The translations under genes were made by a program, and so were the position numbers. From contig NZ_KI913949.1 in assembly GCF_000332095.2 (NCBI RefSeq), positions 2,484,602-2,548,601 on the forward strand: a stretch of DNA of 64,000 nucleotides, in the 5' to 3' direction. This stretch comes from Leptolyngbya sp. PCC 6406 (lineage in GTDB: Bacteria; Cyanobacteriota; Cyanobacteriia; Phormidesmidales; Phormidesmidaceae). The notes beneath the pieces are model-generated. The model did not search any database and had not been told where the DNA came from. It saw nothing but the letters and a program-made list of their open reading frames with translations. Each line of letters opens with the position of its first letter. Within the stretch, counting starts at the first letter, position 1. Positions 24,206 to 33,928 of this stretch are shown piece by piece.

Positions 24206-26941
24206 ATGGCAAGATTTGTTCTAACCCATAGCAATGGCTATGCCACCGCCCTGGACTGGTCAAAGCGCTTTGGCCATCACATCGTTACCCCATCCCAGAT
24301 GGCGGCTAGGGCACTGCATGCGCCCCACCAGGCGCTTCATCGGTTGGCGATCAAGGCCGTAGAATCTGGGGGGCAGAAAATCGCCTCTGACCGCACCGTT
24401 CAACGGCTGTTTCGTCAGGTGGTGCAAGAGATTATGCAGCCGGTGGATGGGCTGGGTACGGCGAGGGTTTGGCTGTCGGGGGTGCGATCGCACCTGCAAA
24501 GCAGCCCCAATCTCTCTGGGGTGACTGGGGGATCTCCCCGCACTGCCCAGCTTCTCGACGTAGCCAGAGCCTATCAAAATGCCTTGCTTGAGGAAGGGTT
24601 CATCGATGGGGCAGAGCTCTACTGGCGAGCTGCCGATAGGGACGTTACGCCCCAGCCGGTGTTCATTTACGGCTACTTTCAGCCCCGACCCGATGAACTG
24701 GCCTGGATCAATGCCCTAGCCGCTGACGAGAGTGCCCTGGTCTTGCCCGTAGCGAATTTGCCGCTGTTTGGGGATAGTCAAGCCTCGGTGGAATGGCTGG
24801 TAAAGCAGGGTTGGCAAGTCATGGATGAAGCCGATCAGAGCCAGAGTCTAGGGGAATCCCTGAGTCAGGTTTTCTGCGCCATCAGAACCCCAGCTTCCAG
24901 AGACCGGGTTTCTAAGCTAATGTCTGCCGAACCCGACGACACCCACCGCCAGCAACCCGGTCTCTCTGTGGCCCCGATCGCCCATGCCTACAGCACCCAG
25001 GAAGCAGAGGCGCGGGGAACCCTGGCCCAAGTTAAAGCACTGCTCAACAGCGGCACCCCGGCCCGCGACATCGCCATCGTCGCCAGGGACGAAGTTGCCT
25101 ATGGCCCCAAGCTGATTGATATTGCTTGGGAATACGGCCTACCCCTGCGGGCGCTTTACCAGACTCCGCTACTGAGCACCCGCTTGGGAGTCTGGCTGAG
25201 CTTGCTGATGGAGGTGCTAGACACCAAGTTTCCCTTTGAGGCAACAGCCCGGTTACTCAGCCATCCCTTAGCCAGCAACCCCGATCGCGACTTTTGGGCC
25301 ACGGTGCGGCGACAGCATCCCCAGGGCTTCGCCCCCTGGAAAACCCTGGCCCAAGACCACCTTGATCTGGATCTCGACCTCCTGGCCCAGATTAACCAAG
25401 TCCGCCGCCGCGACACCTGGGTAGAGCTGTGGCAGCGCATTCTGGGACGGTTTGACCTGCGCCGCCGCTGCGCCCGCTGGGCCAGAGAGATTGTCGCCTT
25501 TAACACCCTCGGCAATGCCTTGGCGGAACTGGCTAAACCCGAAGCAGAGATCCTTCCCTGGGACGACTTTCGCCAGGAGTTGCGGGATTTGCTAGACCGT
25601 TTGACCGTACCCGCCCAGCCTGGTCGCGGCGGTGTTGAGCTGCACAGTCCCGCTGCGGTCGCGGGAGCCCGGTACAGCCACGTTTTTGTCATTGGTATGG
25701 CCGAGGGGGTGCTGCCCGCCCCCATTGACAACCACCCCCTGCTGGATTTCTTTGAGCGCCAGCAGCTCCGCAGCCAGGGCATGGTTCTGCCTAGCGCTGC
25801 GGAGCTGGCGCGGCGAGAATCCCTGGGGTTCTACTTTTTGCTGCAAACGGTGACGGTGGCGGTGGTGTTTTCCTATGGGCAGCTCAAAGATCGTCAGGAG
25901 CGCCTGCCTAGCCCTTACCTGGATCAACTGGGTCTGGAGCTGAGTGAACCGCCTGGGGCCGCGATCGCGAGTCCCGAAGAACTGCGCCGGGTCAGCCTGC
26001 GCCACCCCGCCTCGCCCGAAGATGCGGTATTGCCCCATGCCGCCCATGCCCTCAGGGTTGAGCAAGATCGAGAAGGCTCTGGCCTTGCCAATGAGTACGA
26101 CGGCGTGGTGGGCATTCCCTTTGACTATGCTGACTGGCCTTTTAGCGTGTCGCAGTTGCGGAACCTGGGCCAATGCCCCTTTAAGTGGTTTGCCGATAAG
26201 CTGCTGAAGCTGGGGCCACCGGAAGAAATTGAGGAAGATCTCAGCCCCAGCCAGATTGGACAGCTTTATCACCGTGTGTTGGAGCTGGTTTTGACCCAGC
26301 TTCAGGAGAATCCAGCCCTGGAGCTAGCTGATCCGGTGGTGTTGCAGGAAGCCTTTGCGATCGCAGAATCCGAAATCATCCCCCCTAACCTGCCCGCCTG
26401 GGAGCTACGCCGCGACGAGCACCTGCGGATCCTCGCCCTGACGCTGCAAGACCCCAGCTTTTTACCCACTGGGGCAGCCCCCGTTTTGCTGGAGGGCGAT
26501 TTTGCCGGGGAGTGGTACGACCTGAAGGTGCGGGGTCGCATCGACCGGATTGACCGCACCGAGGCGGGGCTGGTGCTGATTGACTACAAAACCGGAAAAA
26601 GTCGCCCCACCGGGATCAAAGACCACACCGGCAAAGCCTGTATCGACCTCCAGCTACCGCTTTACCAGGAAGCCGCTGGGCCAGCCCTATTTCCTGGTGA
26701 GTCTGTATCGACGGCCTACTACTATTCCATTCGCGGCAGGCAAAAGATTGCCCTTTCCTCCAAGGCCCCCCAGCACCAGCTACCCGATGCCATCGATCGC
26801 TGCAAGTCCCATTTAGAGACGGGGCACTATCCGGTACAGCCTGACACCGACCAATCGGCCTGTGTCTACTGCGATTTTGATGCTCTGTGTCGCCAGGGCG
26901 ATCGGCTGAGTCGTAAGGAGATTACCCATGGGACTGACTGA
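24206..26941 (+). CDS. addB: AddB-type subunit of the recombination helicase-nuclease
   Basis: The 911-aa protein starts at the ATG at 24206 with GAGGGAG upstream. The N-terminal two thirds look like the inactivated-helicase and recognition part of AddB/RexB. The C-terminal third is a PD-(D/E)XK nuclease of the RecB type (RIDRIDRTEAGLVLIDYKTGK, with D793 and K795). Four Cys typical of the AddB iron-sulfur clasp are present: C657 (QCPF), C886, C889 and C895 (CVYCDFDALC). With AddA it resects DNA double-strand breaks for RecA. It overlaps addA by 14 bp. Confidence in the nuclease is high; AddB rather than another RecB-like name is inferred from the pairing. Confidence 0.85.
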   Translation: MARFVLTHSNGYATALDWSKRFGHHIVTPSQMAARALHAPHQALHRLAIKAVESGGQKIASDRTVQRLFRQVVQEIMQPVDGLGTARVWLSGVRSHLQSSPNLSGVTGGSPRTAQLLDVARAYQNALLEEGFIDGAELYWRAADRDVTPQPVFIYGYFQPRPDELAWINALAADESALVLPVANLPLFGDSQASVEWLVKQGWQVMDEADQSQSLGESLSQVFCAIRTPASRDRVSKLMSAEPDDTHRQQPGLSVAPIAHAYSTQEAEARGTLAQVKALLNSGTPARDIAIVARDEVAYGPKLIDIAWEYGLPLRALYQTPLLSTRLGVWLSLLMEVLDTKFPFEATARLLSHPLASNPDRDFWATVRRQHPQGFAPWKTLAQDHLDLDLDLLAQINQVRRRDTWVELWQRILGRFDLRRRCARWAREIVAFNTLGNALAELAKPEAEILPWDDFRQELRDLLDRLTVPAQPGRGGVELHSPAAVAGARYSHVFVIGMAEGVLPAPIDNHPLLDFFERQQLRSQGMVLPSAAELARRESLGFYFLLQTVTVAVVFSYGQLKDRQERLPSPYLDQLGLELSEPPGAAIASPEELRRVSLRHPASPEDAVLPHAAHALRVEQDREGSGLANEYDGVVGIPFDYADWPFSVSQLRNLGQCPFKWFADKLLKLGPPEEIEEDLSPSQIGQLYHRVLELVLTQLQENPALELADPVVLQEAFAIAESEIIPPNLPAWELRRDEHLRILALTLQDPSFLPTGAAPVLLEGDFAGEWYDLKVRGRIDRIDRTEAGLVLIDYKTGKSRPTGIKDHTGKACIDLQLPLYQEAAGPALFPGESVSTAYYYSIRGRQKIALSSKAPQHQLPDAIDRCKSHLETGHYPVQPDTDQSACVYCDFDALCRQGDRLSRKEITHGTD

Positions 26942-29900
26942 ACAGCAAGAACGCGCCGCCCACAGTCCTGGCAGTGTTGCTGTCACCGCCGGAGCGGGCA
27001 CCGGCAAAACCCACATGCTCTCCGAGCGCTATCGGTACTTTTTGCAGCAGGGCTTTTCGCCCCTACAAATTGTGGCGGTCACCTTTACCGAAAAAGCGGC
27101 AGCGGAACTGCGATCGCGCATCCGCGCCACCATCGCTGCCGACCTGGGCCATAGCCCCGACCTGCTGGCCGAGCTGGAAGCCGCCCAAATCAGCACCTTC
27201 CACGCCCTGGCCGCCCGTATCTGCCGCGAACACTACGACACAGCCCATGTGCCCCCCGACTTTGCCGTGCAGGATGAGCTAGAAAGTCCTCTCTGGCAGG
27301 CCGATGTCTTTGCCGATGCCCTAGCCCAACTGCCCAGCCCCTTCTACTTGGGCATTCCCTACTCTCTGATGCGAGAGGTGCTGGGGAGTTTGCTGAAGGA
27401 TCCCCTCAGCGCAGCCCAGGCCCTAGAGAAAGGCCGCGACGATTGGCTGCCTTGGGTAGACCGGATTCGTCTACAAGCCCTAGAGACCTTTCTGTCTGAC
27501 CCCATCTGGCTCAGCAGCAAACAGATCCTGCAAGCCTATGCCGCCCCCGGCGACAAGCTGGAGGAGCATCGGTTGGCGGCATTGGGCGCGATCTCATCCC
27601 TAGAGCAAGGTCACGACCTCGCCCCGGCGCTAGCTGCCCTCACTGGTCTCAAAATCAACGTCGGCAGTCAGAAAAACTGGGGCGGCAAAGAAGCCCTCGC
27701 CGAGGTAAAAAGGGCGCTCTCAACCCTGCGCGACCTAGCGCGGGAGGCCATAAAAACGGGCCTGATCGCCCTGGAGCCCAACGACTTTGACGACCAGACC
27801 GATGCCCTGCTCCCCAACCTGCGCGGAGCCTTTGCCTGGGTGCGAGACTTTCTCCAAGAGGCCAAATACCAGCAGCGGGTTTTGGATTTCAACGATCTAG
27901 AAATCCACGCCCTGCAAGCTCTGGCAGACCCAGCGGTGCAGCACTACTACGCCCAGCGCTGGCAGGTGTTTCTGATTGACGAGTTTCAAGACACCAACCC
28001 CACCCAGGGGCAGCTCTTAGCACAGCTCACCGCCAACGCCACCCTCACCATCGTCGGCGATGTCAAACAGTCGATCTACGGCTTCCGGCGGGCGGATGTG
28101 CGGGTTTTCCAAGACTGGCAGGCCCGCATTCACACCAGCGATGCCCCCATCGAACTCAGCACCAGCTTTCGCACCCATCAAGCCCTGATCAATCAAATCA
28201 ACCAGGTGTTTGCCCCCGTTCTCGCTGACCTCCACCAGCCCCTGGATGCCCATCGCCAGGAAACCCTAGCGCCCACTCCAGAAATTCAGCTCTACACCGT
28301 AACGGTGGATGATGGCTACAAAGATGATAAAAGCATCGACACCACTGCTGAACCCTGCCGCCGTGTAGAGGCCCAGAAAATTGCCGACCTGGTTAAGTCG
28401 ATGCTGGATGACAAAATTTTGGTGCAGGACAAACCCAGTAACAGTCTGCGACCGATCCGCTACGGTGACATCGCGGTTCTGTCGCGTACCTGGGGGCCAC
28501 TGGAGCTGTATGGAACTGCGATCGCAGCCCGAGACATTCCTATTTTGCAGGCTGGGGGGGGCAACCTGCTCGACACCCGCGAAGCCAAAGATGCCTGGGC
28601 GATGCTGCGGTTTTTGGCCGACCCCACCGATAGCTTGGCCCTAGCGGCGGTGCTGCGCAGCCCCTTCTTTGCGGTTAGCGACACCATCCTCTACGCCTTG
28701 GCCCAGTCCTTGCCTGAGAAAATCACCTGGTGGAAATACCTGGGCACCAGTACCGATCCTGCTCTGATCCGTCCTCGGGACATTTTGGCTGAGCTGCTGC
28801 TGGCCCGCCGCACCGAAGCGCCGACCCGGTTGCTGCAACTGTGCGATCGCAGTACGGGCTATACCGCCGTCATCGCCAACCTGCCCGGTGCCGATCGCCG
28901 ACTGGCGGACTGGCAGGGCTTTGGGGAACTGGTGCGATCGCTGGAAGCAGGCAGCTTCGACGTGCTGGCCGTCATCCGTCGCCTCCAGCGCCTTCAGGCG
29001 GCGGAAGTCAGCATTCCTCGCCCTGCCTTGGCCGGGGGCGATGCCGTCAGCCTAATGACGATCCACGGTGCCAAGGGGCTGGAGTGGCCGGTGGTAATCG
29101 TGCCCGACCTGGCCCGCCAGTCTCCCCCAGACTCGCCCCTGGTGCGCTTTGATCCAGCCCTGGGGGTGGCCCTCAAGCTAGAAGATGAAGACGGCGAGCG
29201 GCAAAAGTCGGCCCTCTACACCCTGCTAGAGCAACGCCAAAAGGTCGATGAGCGAGAAGAGAGCAAACGGGTGCTCTATGTGGCCCTGACTCGGGCACGC
29301 GATCGCCTCATCCTCACCGCCGCCAAACCCGCTGGGGGTGGCCTCGACATTTTGCAACCTGGGCTAGAGGGGCTGATTACCCCATCCCCCATCCCCTTTG
29401 CGCCAGAACTGGCCCAGCCCGTTGCCCCGGTAGATCCAGCCATTCCCGATCTACCCGACCAGATCATGCTCTACCCCGCCAGGGCAGGTTTTGCCGAACT
29501 CCCCGTTACCGCTCTCAGCGACTACGCCATCTGTCCCCTGCGGTTTAAGTTTCGCTATGTGGATGGCCACCCCGGCTACACCAGCGGCGATGGTATTCCC
29601 AATCTGGCCATGGAAATCGGTCAGCTCACCCACAAAGCCCTGGAACTGGCCATTGACCAGGCCGAAACCCTGGCCCCCTACGCCCCCTACCTACCGCCAA
29701 CTGCGATCGCAGAAGCGCTGTCCCTTGCCCAAGCCTTTCGCCACTCCCCGGTCTATGCCGCCCATCGGGCCGGGGCGACCCATTGGGAACACCCGGTTTC
29801 ACTCACCCTAGGCGACCTCACCCTCAACGGCGTGGTGGATTTGGTGGGCGACGACTTTGTGCTGGATTTCAAAACTGACCAGGTGATGCATCCCGAACAC

Positions 29901-30146
29901 CACCAGTTTCAGCTCTGGGCCTACAGCCGCGCCACGGGAAAACCTCAGGCCCATATCGCCTACCTGCGTCACGACTATCTGCATTCCCTGAGTTCCAGTA
30001 CCCTACAGACCATTGACCAAGAAGCAAACGCCCTAGTGGAACGCCTAATGAGCGGCGACTTTACCCCCCAAGCTACCCAGCACAACTGCGGGATTTGCCC
30101 TTACAGAGAGGTGTGCAACGAGGCATTTGAGAGGGCAACCCCCTGA
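26928..30146 (+). CDS. addA: AddA-type UvrD-family helicase-nuclease
   Basis: The 1072-aa protein begins with the Q motif and Walker A typical of SF1A helicases (LTEQQERAAHSPGS, AGAGTGKT at residues 21-28). It has VAVTFTEKAAAELRSRI (motif Ia), FLIDEFQDTNPTQ (motif II, ~residue 350), VGDVKQSIYGFRRAD (motif III), TIHGAKGLEWPVVIV (motif V) and RVLYVALTRARDRLIL (motif VI). A C-terminal PD-(D/E)XK nuclease domain ends with FVLDFKTDQ (~980) and CGICPYREVC. It forms AddAB with the overlapping upstream gene. Confidence 0.93.
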   Translation: MGLTEQQERAAHSPGSVAVTAGAGTGKTHMLSERYRYFLQQGFSPLQIVAVTFTEKAAAELRSRIRATIAADLGHSPDLLAELEAAQISTFHALAARICREHYDTAHVPPDFAVQDELESPLWQADVFADALAQLPSPFYLGIPYSLMREVLGSLLKDPLSAAQALEKGRDDWLPWVDRIRLQALETFLSDPIWLSSKQILQAYAAPGDKLEEHRLAALGAISSLEQGHDLAPALAALTGLKINVGSQKNWGGKEALAEVKRALSTLRDLAREAIKTGLIALEPNDFDDQTDALLPNLRGAFAWVRDFLQEAKYQQRVLDFNDLEIHALQALADPAVQHYYAQRWQVFLIDEFQDTNPTQGQLLAQLTANATLTIVGDVKQSIYGFRRADVRVFQDWQARIHTSDAPIELSTSFRTHQALINQINQVFAPVLADLHQPLDAHRQETLAPTPEIQLYTVTVDDGYKDDKSIDTTAEPCRRVEAQKIADLVKSMLDDKILVQDKPSNSLRPIRYGDIAVLSRTWGPLELYGTAIAARDIPILQAGGGNLLDTREAKDAWAMLRFLADPTDSLALAAVLRSPFFAVSDTILYALAQSLPEKITWWKYLGTSTDPALIRPRDILAELLLARRTEAPTRLLQLCDRSTGYTAVIANLPGADRRLADWQGFGELVRSLEAGSFDVLAVIRRLQRLQAAEVSIPRPALAGGDAVSLMTIHGAKGLEWPVVIVPDLARQSPPDSPLVRFDPALGVALKLEDEDGERQKSALYTLLEQRQKVDEREESKRVLYVALTRARDRLILTAAKPAGGGLDILQPGLEGLITPSPIPFAPELAQPVAPVDPAIPDLPDQIMLYPARAGFAELPVTALSDYAICPLRFKFRYVDGHPGYTSGDGIPNLAMEIGQLTHKALELAIDQAETLAPYAPYLPPTAIAEALSLAQAFRHSPVYAAHRAGATHWEHPVSLTLGDLTLNGVVDLVGDDFVLDFKTDQVMHPEHHQFQLWAYSRATGKPQAHIAYLRHDYLHSLSSSTLQTIDQEANALVERLMSGDFTPQATQHNCGICPYREVCNEAFERATP

Positions 30147-30308
30147 TTGTGACAGTGCCGTTTTCAGCAACCACAGCCTCAAATTTGCAAGCATTCATCA
30201 ATTAATTGATTGATTAATGTCCTCTCCTACAGAGGCAGCGGAATCTGTCATGGGGTTTCTATCAAATTAGAATTAGCTCGCCCGAATTAAGCAATCTTAT
30301 CTAGCTCA

Positions 30309-31793
30309 TTGGAGTTTAGACTAAGGCAAATTTTCTCCCTGAGGATAGGGAGAGAAGAAATAGCGATTTGAGGGCGATCGGAGAGCTAAGCGACCGTTTG
30401 CGACGTTTTTTTGGGTCGACTAGGGCGTTTTCTGACCGTGGGATAGCGAGGTTTGCGGTTACGGTTTTGACCTTTGGGCCACCCAGGGGACTTTCCACGG
30501 GGTTTGGGAGCCTGGGCGGGAGAGCCCAACCGGGCTAAAAGTGAGGCAATGGAATCAGCGACCCGTCCGGGGGTAAGGATAGGCAGCTTTTTCTGCCAGG
30601 GCAGAGGGGCATCCTGCACAAGGTCTCGGGCGAGCCAGAGTTGCCAGGTGGCCAAGGGCATCAGATCGCTCCAGCGCTCGGCGGCTTTGGGTTCACCGAG
30701 TTTGGGCACCATCCAGTGAAGGCGCTGCTTCAAGAATCGGTACCAGTGCTCTAGGGCAAAGCGTCGCAGGTAGCGTTGCCAGAGGTGCTCAAGGTCGGGC
30801 ATCGTGTCGCCGACCCAGACTAACCACAAGGGGCGAATCGAGCGGGGCTGGCCGTCCTCACCAAGACGTTGAACCTGAATCAGGGTCATGGGATGCGGGG
30901 CGGCTTGGCGAAAATGCATCTGGTGCCAAGCGCGCACCCGCACAGCACCCAATTTCGGATCCACAACCGTCAGGTCTTGGTTAGGCTCTGGCCAGGTTGC
31001 GGGGTCATTAGGCTTGAAACAGTCGCCATGAACTCGGGGCCGTCCCCGACCTGAATAGGGGGGCGGGGCACCCCAGAGATTGCGGTTAGAGCGCAGACGC
31101 ATCAGCTTGTCGGCCTTAATGTCCGCTGTTTTCAGCACAAAGCTGGCACAGCCATATTCGCTATCCCATAGGCTCAGCGGACGATGGGGTAAGGACTGGC
31201 ACACTTGTCTGAGTTGAAAGGCGGCTAAGCTAATCGGGCTCTCCCAACTGGTGATCCGCTCATGGCGTAGGGGCAGCGCCCAACTGCCTTCGGCTTCAGG
31301 AACCCACGCTAAGGTGCTATACCCTTGACCTAGACTCACCGGACCTAAACTCCCGCCCCCATTGGCCTGATGCTCATGGGTGCGCTCCCGTAACCGTTTC
31401 GCCTCTGGCCGTGGCCATCCGGTATGGTCTCCCGCTAGCACAATCGGGCCATCGCTCGGGAGCTGCTCCAGATAGAGGCGCATCAGCCGTTGCCGTTGCG
31501 GGCGACTATCTTGCAGGGCCTCATAAGCACTCGGCCACTTTCGTCGAAATAGCGGGGACTGCGAGAGTTCCACAAAGCTAGAGAGATGACGGCTGGTCAG
31601 CACCGCATCAACGAGTTCAAAGGTTGCGTCGCGTGCCCGGCCCAGATACTTATGGGCGCGGTGCCGGAATCCATACAAGCTATCGTAAGTCATAGGCCGG
31701 TGCCGAGATGGGTTGTACTTTCTCAGCTTCGGCTAAAAAGCGGCCCGAGCCTTGCTCTGCCGCTTTTTTCTATGGCTTTAGTCTAAACTCCAG
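30309..31793. mobile_element. Complete IS element (1485 bp) with 7-bp target duplication
   Basis: The terminal inverted repeats are TTGGAGTTTAGACTAAGGC (left) and CTGGAGTTTAGACTAAAGCC (right, reverse complement). TAGCTCA is duplicated at 30302-30308 and 31794-31800. The element carries one transposase gene. It split a gene remnant whose frame closes up when the IS is removed. Confidence 0.9.
30386..31693 (-). CDS. DDE transposase of the 1485-bp IS
   Basis: The 435-aa transposase shows the three acidic positions as LAGDHTGWPRP (Asp), LSLWDSEYGC (Asp) and FALEHWYRFLKQRL (Glu with the downstream K/R helix). The C-terminal ~50 residues are very basic (PKPRGKSPGWPKGQNRNRKP). The E-H-W-x-R-F-x-K pattern and length resemble IS4/IS701-like enzymes; the exact family is not certain. 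It appears intact and the IS has both ends, so it may be active. Confidence 0.88.
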   Translation of the reverse strand: MTYDSLYGFRHRAHKYLGRARDATFELVDAVLTSRHLSSFVELSQSPLFRRKWPSAYEALQDSRPQRQRLMRLYLEQLPSDGPIVLAGDHTGWPRPEAKRLRERTHEHQANGGGSLGPVSLGQGYSTLAWVPEAEGSWALPLRHERITSWESPISLAAFQLRQVCQSLPHRPLSLWDSEYGCASFVLKTADIKADKLMRLRSNRNLWGAPPPYSGRGRPRVHGDCFKPNDPATWPEPNQDLTVVDPKLGAVRVRAWHQMHFRQAAPHPMTLIQVQRLGEDGQPRSIRPLWLVWVGDTMPDLEHLWQRYLRRFALEHWYRFLKQRLHWMVPKLGEPKAAERWSDLMPLATWQLWLARDLVQDAPLPWQKKLPILTPGRVADSIASLLARLGSPAQAPKPRGKSPGWPKGQNRNRKPRYPTVRKRPSRPKKTSQTVA

Positions 31794-31800
31794 TAGCTCA

Positions 31801-32000
31801 GGAATATGCAGGGAATTGCCATCTAGAACCTTGATACTGTCAGAAACGTCGTTAATCTGAAGTTCTCTAATAAATCGCTTGATAAAGTAGCCAATGGCTT
31901 CTGCCATTAGCGTTTTCAGGGCTTTGGCATTGAGTCGGCGGTATCTCCAGCTTGGAAGGGCAAGCCCATGATTAGGACGATACAGAGCTGGGGCTACTAG
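31801..32000 (-). pseudogene. Gene remnant split by the 1485-bp IS
   Basis: On the minus strand a frame reads VAPALYRPNHGLALPSWRYR ... YFIKRFIRELQIND ... VLDGNSLHIPE up to the IS target site. It then continues beyond the IS at 30287-30308 as LDKIA and a TAA stop. About 66 plausible codons remain; a stop lies just upstream (32001-32003) and no start is present. I do not recognise the family. The IS hit the last codons of what was already, or has since become, a truncated gene. Confidence 0.5.
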
Positions 32001-32520
32001 CTACGGTGTACCCAGTGGCCAGGTTGTCTCCCTCCGGGAGCAAGCCCGATCAGCGGAGCGGGTACGTTATTTTCCTGTGAGTCCCTGGGCGGGTAATGGC
32101 AGCCCGATCGCCAGAAAATATCCCCCTGCATTCGGCTGCGGCCCCCTTCTCCCAGAAAAGGAGAAGGGGCTGGGGGATGTAGAGCTACTCTTCGAGAAGC
32201 CGCTTCACGTCTAGTACGCTTCCCGTTCGCGAAGCGCTCCGCAGGAAAAGGTGGGAGCAGGACTACAACGTAGTCAGGCCAGAACTTTGCGCTTAAGTTG
32301 GCACTAGTGACGGCTGTGCGCCCTCAGGGATGTCTGCACCCTTTGCAACCAGCCTCTAAAATCACTTTTCTCTTCACACTTCCTTTAAAATTTGGACTTA
32401 ATACTGAGGAAGTCTTCATGACCCAGAATCCCATAATTCATAACCTGTGATTGCGAAGGATCTGCGATCTTCTGGCAACTTTGGGAATACTCTAAAATAT
32501 GAATGATAGTATGAATCTTA
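32001..32520. other. Decayed intergenic region
   Basis: No intact gene. Its start (GCTACGGTGTACCC, from ~31999) resembles a MITE-B end. Bases 32173-32251 are the inverted copy of the repeat at 23913-24000 (GAAGCGGCTTCTCGAAGAGT core). The last ~150 bp before the IS5 element are AT-rich, without coding potential. Confidence 0.45.
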
Positions 32521-33431
32521 GAGGGTGTCTGAAAAGCTGGAATGTAGGTATGAATTAGCACGTTAGTCGCCTTAACATGACTCGAATATTGGCCACATAA
32601 ATCCATGCCTCAGCGGTCTCTGGTAGGCGCTCATAGTCTTTACTCAAGCGGCGGCAAAAAGTAAACCAGCCAAATGTGCGCTCCACCACCCACCGCTTGG
32701 GTAACAGCACAAATCCCTGCGCACAGTCGGGGCGCTTGATCACCTCAATCACCCATCGAAAGCGGTCCATGATCTCTTTCATGAAATCGTTACCGCTATA
32801 TCCCCCATCAACCCAAATGACACACAGGCGAGTGAACCACTGACTAACCTGATGCATTTTTTCTAGCACCTTTCGTGCGCCATCCCGCTCAGGGAGACTC
32901 GCTGCGGTAACCACAACCATCAGCACTAAACCCATTGTGTCGACCACCACGTTTCGCTTCCGACCTTTGACCTTTTTGTTTGCATCGAAGCCGACCGACT
33001 CCGAAATGTAGACATCGCTGTTCACCGACTGACTATCCATCACCGCTGCACTGGGAGACGCTTCGCGCCCCTCCGTTAACCGCACCAACTCCCGCAATCG
33101 GTGATTGATGTGTTCCCACACCCCATCATTGCGCCATTGGCGAAAATAATGGTAGACCGTTTTGGCCTTCGGGAAATCATGGGGTAAGCACCGCCACTTG
33201 GTGCTATTGTCCAGAACGTACAGAATCGCATTGACCACTTCTCGCATATCCGTGCTCCGAGGTCGTCCACCAGGCTTCGCCGGAGGAATCAAGAGAGAGA
33301 GAATATCCCATTGTTCATCAGTCAAATCGGTGGGGTAGGATAATCGCATTGCCCTCAAAAACCCTATCAAGTGTACTTACTGACTGATAGAGTAGCGTTT
33401 TTGAGGGCCTTTCTACTTCTCAGACACCCTC
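32521..33431. mobile_element. Complete IS5-family element with TTA duplication
   Basis: The 911-bp element has inverted ends GAGGGTGTCTGAAAAG and GAGGGTGTCTGAGAAG. It is flanked by TTA at 32518-32520 and 33432-33434, a 3-bp target duplication as expected for several IS5 subgroups. Confidence 0.9.
32555..33349 (-). CDS. IS5-family transposase
   Basis: The 264-aa product is read from the ATG at 33349 (GAGGG 5 nt upstream); upstream in-frame codons start with TTG. The N-terminal part is the DUF4096-like region (YPTDLTDEQWDILSLLIPPA). The DDE triad appears as AVMDSQSVNSD, WVDGGYSGND and WVVERTFGWFTFCRRLSKDYE. Full length with no frameshift, so potentially functional. Confidence 0.93.
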   Translation of the reverse strand: MRLSYPTDLTDEQWDILSLLIPPAKPGGRPRSTDMREVVNAILYVLDNSTKWRCLPHDFPKAKTVYHYFRQWRNDGVWEHINHRLRELVRLTEGREASPSAAVMDSQSVNSDVYISESVGFDANKKVKGRKRNVVVDTMGLVLMVVVTAASLPERDGARKVLEKMHQVSQWFTRLCVIWVDGGYSGNDFMKEIMDRFRWVIEVIKRPDCAQGFVLLPKRWVVERTFGWFTFCRRLSKDYERLPETAEAWIYVANIRVMLRRLTC

Positions 33432-33928
33432 TTAATCAGATCAGGTGGACACTGCTTAGTAAGAGGCTGTTTGAGAAGCATCCAATTCCATGCTGTTCGC
33501 GAAGCGACTCCGAAGGAGTAATGGAGCGATAGCGTAGTGAAGCATCTCGACGTGGAGGCTCAAAGCCTAGATTCTACGTTCCGCTTCGCCATCTTCGGAA
33601 TAACCAATGTGACTTTTAAGGCATCCTCTAAAGCAACGTCAATTCCGTCGATACTGATCCCTTTTAATGTTGCAAGGATCCCACCCATAAAAACCTCAAT
33701 AAAAAGCCTTGTCTAACGTCAATACTTACCTGCTTGAATGGCATTAATTTGGCGTTAATCATCGTTTTGGCCACTCAGACCGAGCAAGCGTAGCCCCAGG
33801 AAACCGTAGCCCTTGTGTAACAAGGTTTTAGAGTTCAATAGTTCAGACAAACTATCCATGGTGGGTCGTAGATGGCAGAAACAATGACAGGGGTCATTAA
33901 TTTCAACTCCAGAAAAACAGCAAAATCC
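33432..33928. other. Decayed region between IS5 and a kinase gene
   Basis: Bases 33497-33605 resemble the repeat at 12883-12970. On the minus strand at 33560-33690 a frame begins MGGILATLKGISIDGIDVAL and runs ~30 plausible residues before losing coding character in the repeat, suggesting a gene start left behind by a rearrangement. No family recognised. Confidence 0.35.

Noticed and set aside
24206-30146. AddAB pair as a possible anti-phage system
   Set aside because: Motifs and gene pairing fit the housekeeping recombination enzyme; no accessory defence genes are linked.
32341-32520. AT-rich stretch as an origin or small RNA
   Set aside because: No DnaA-box cluster or RNA structure that I could support.
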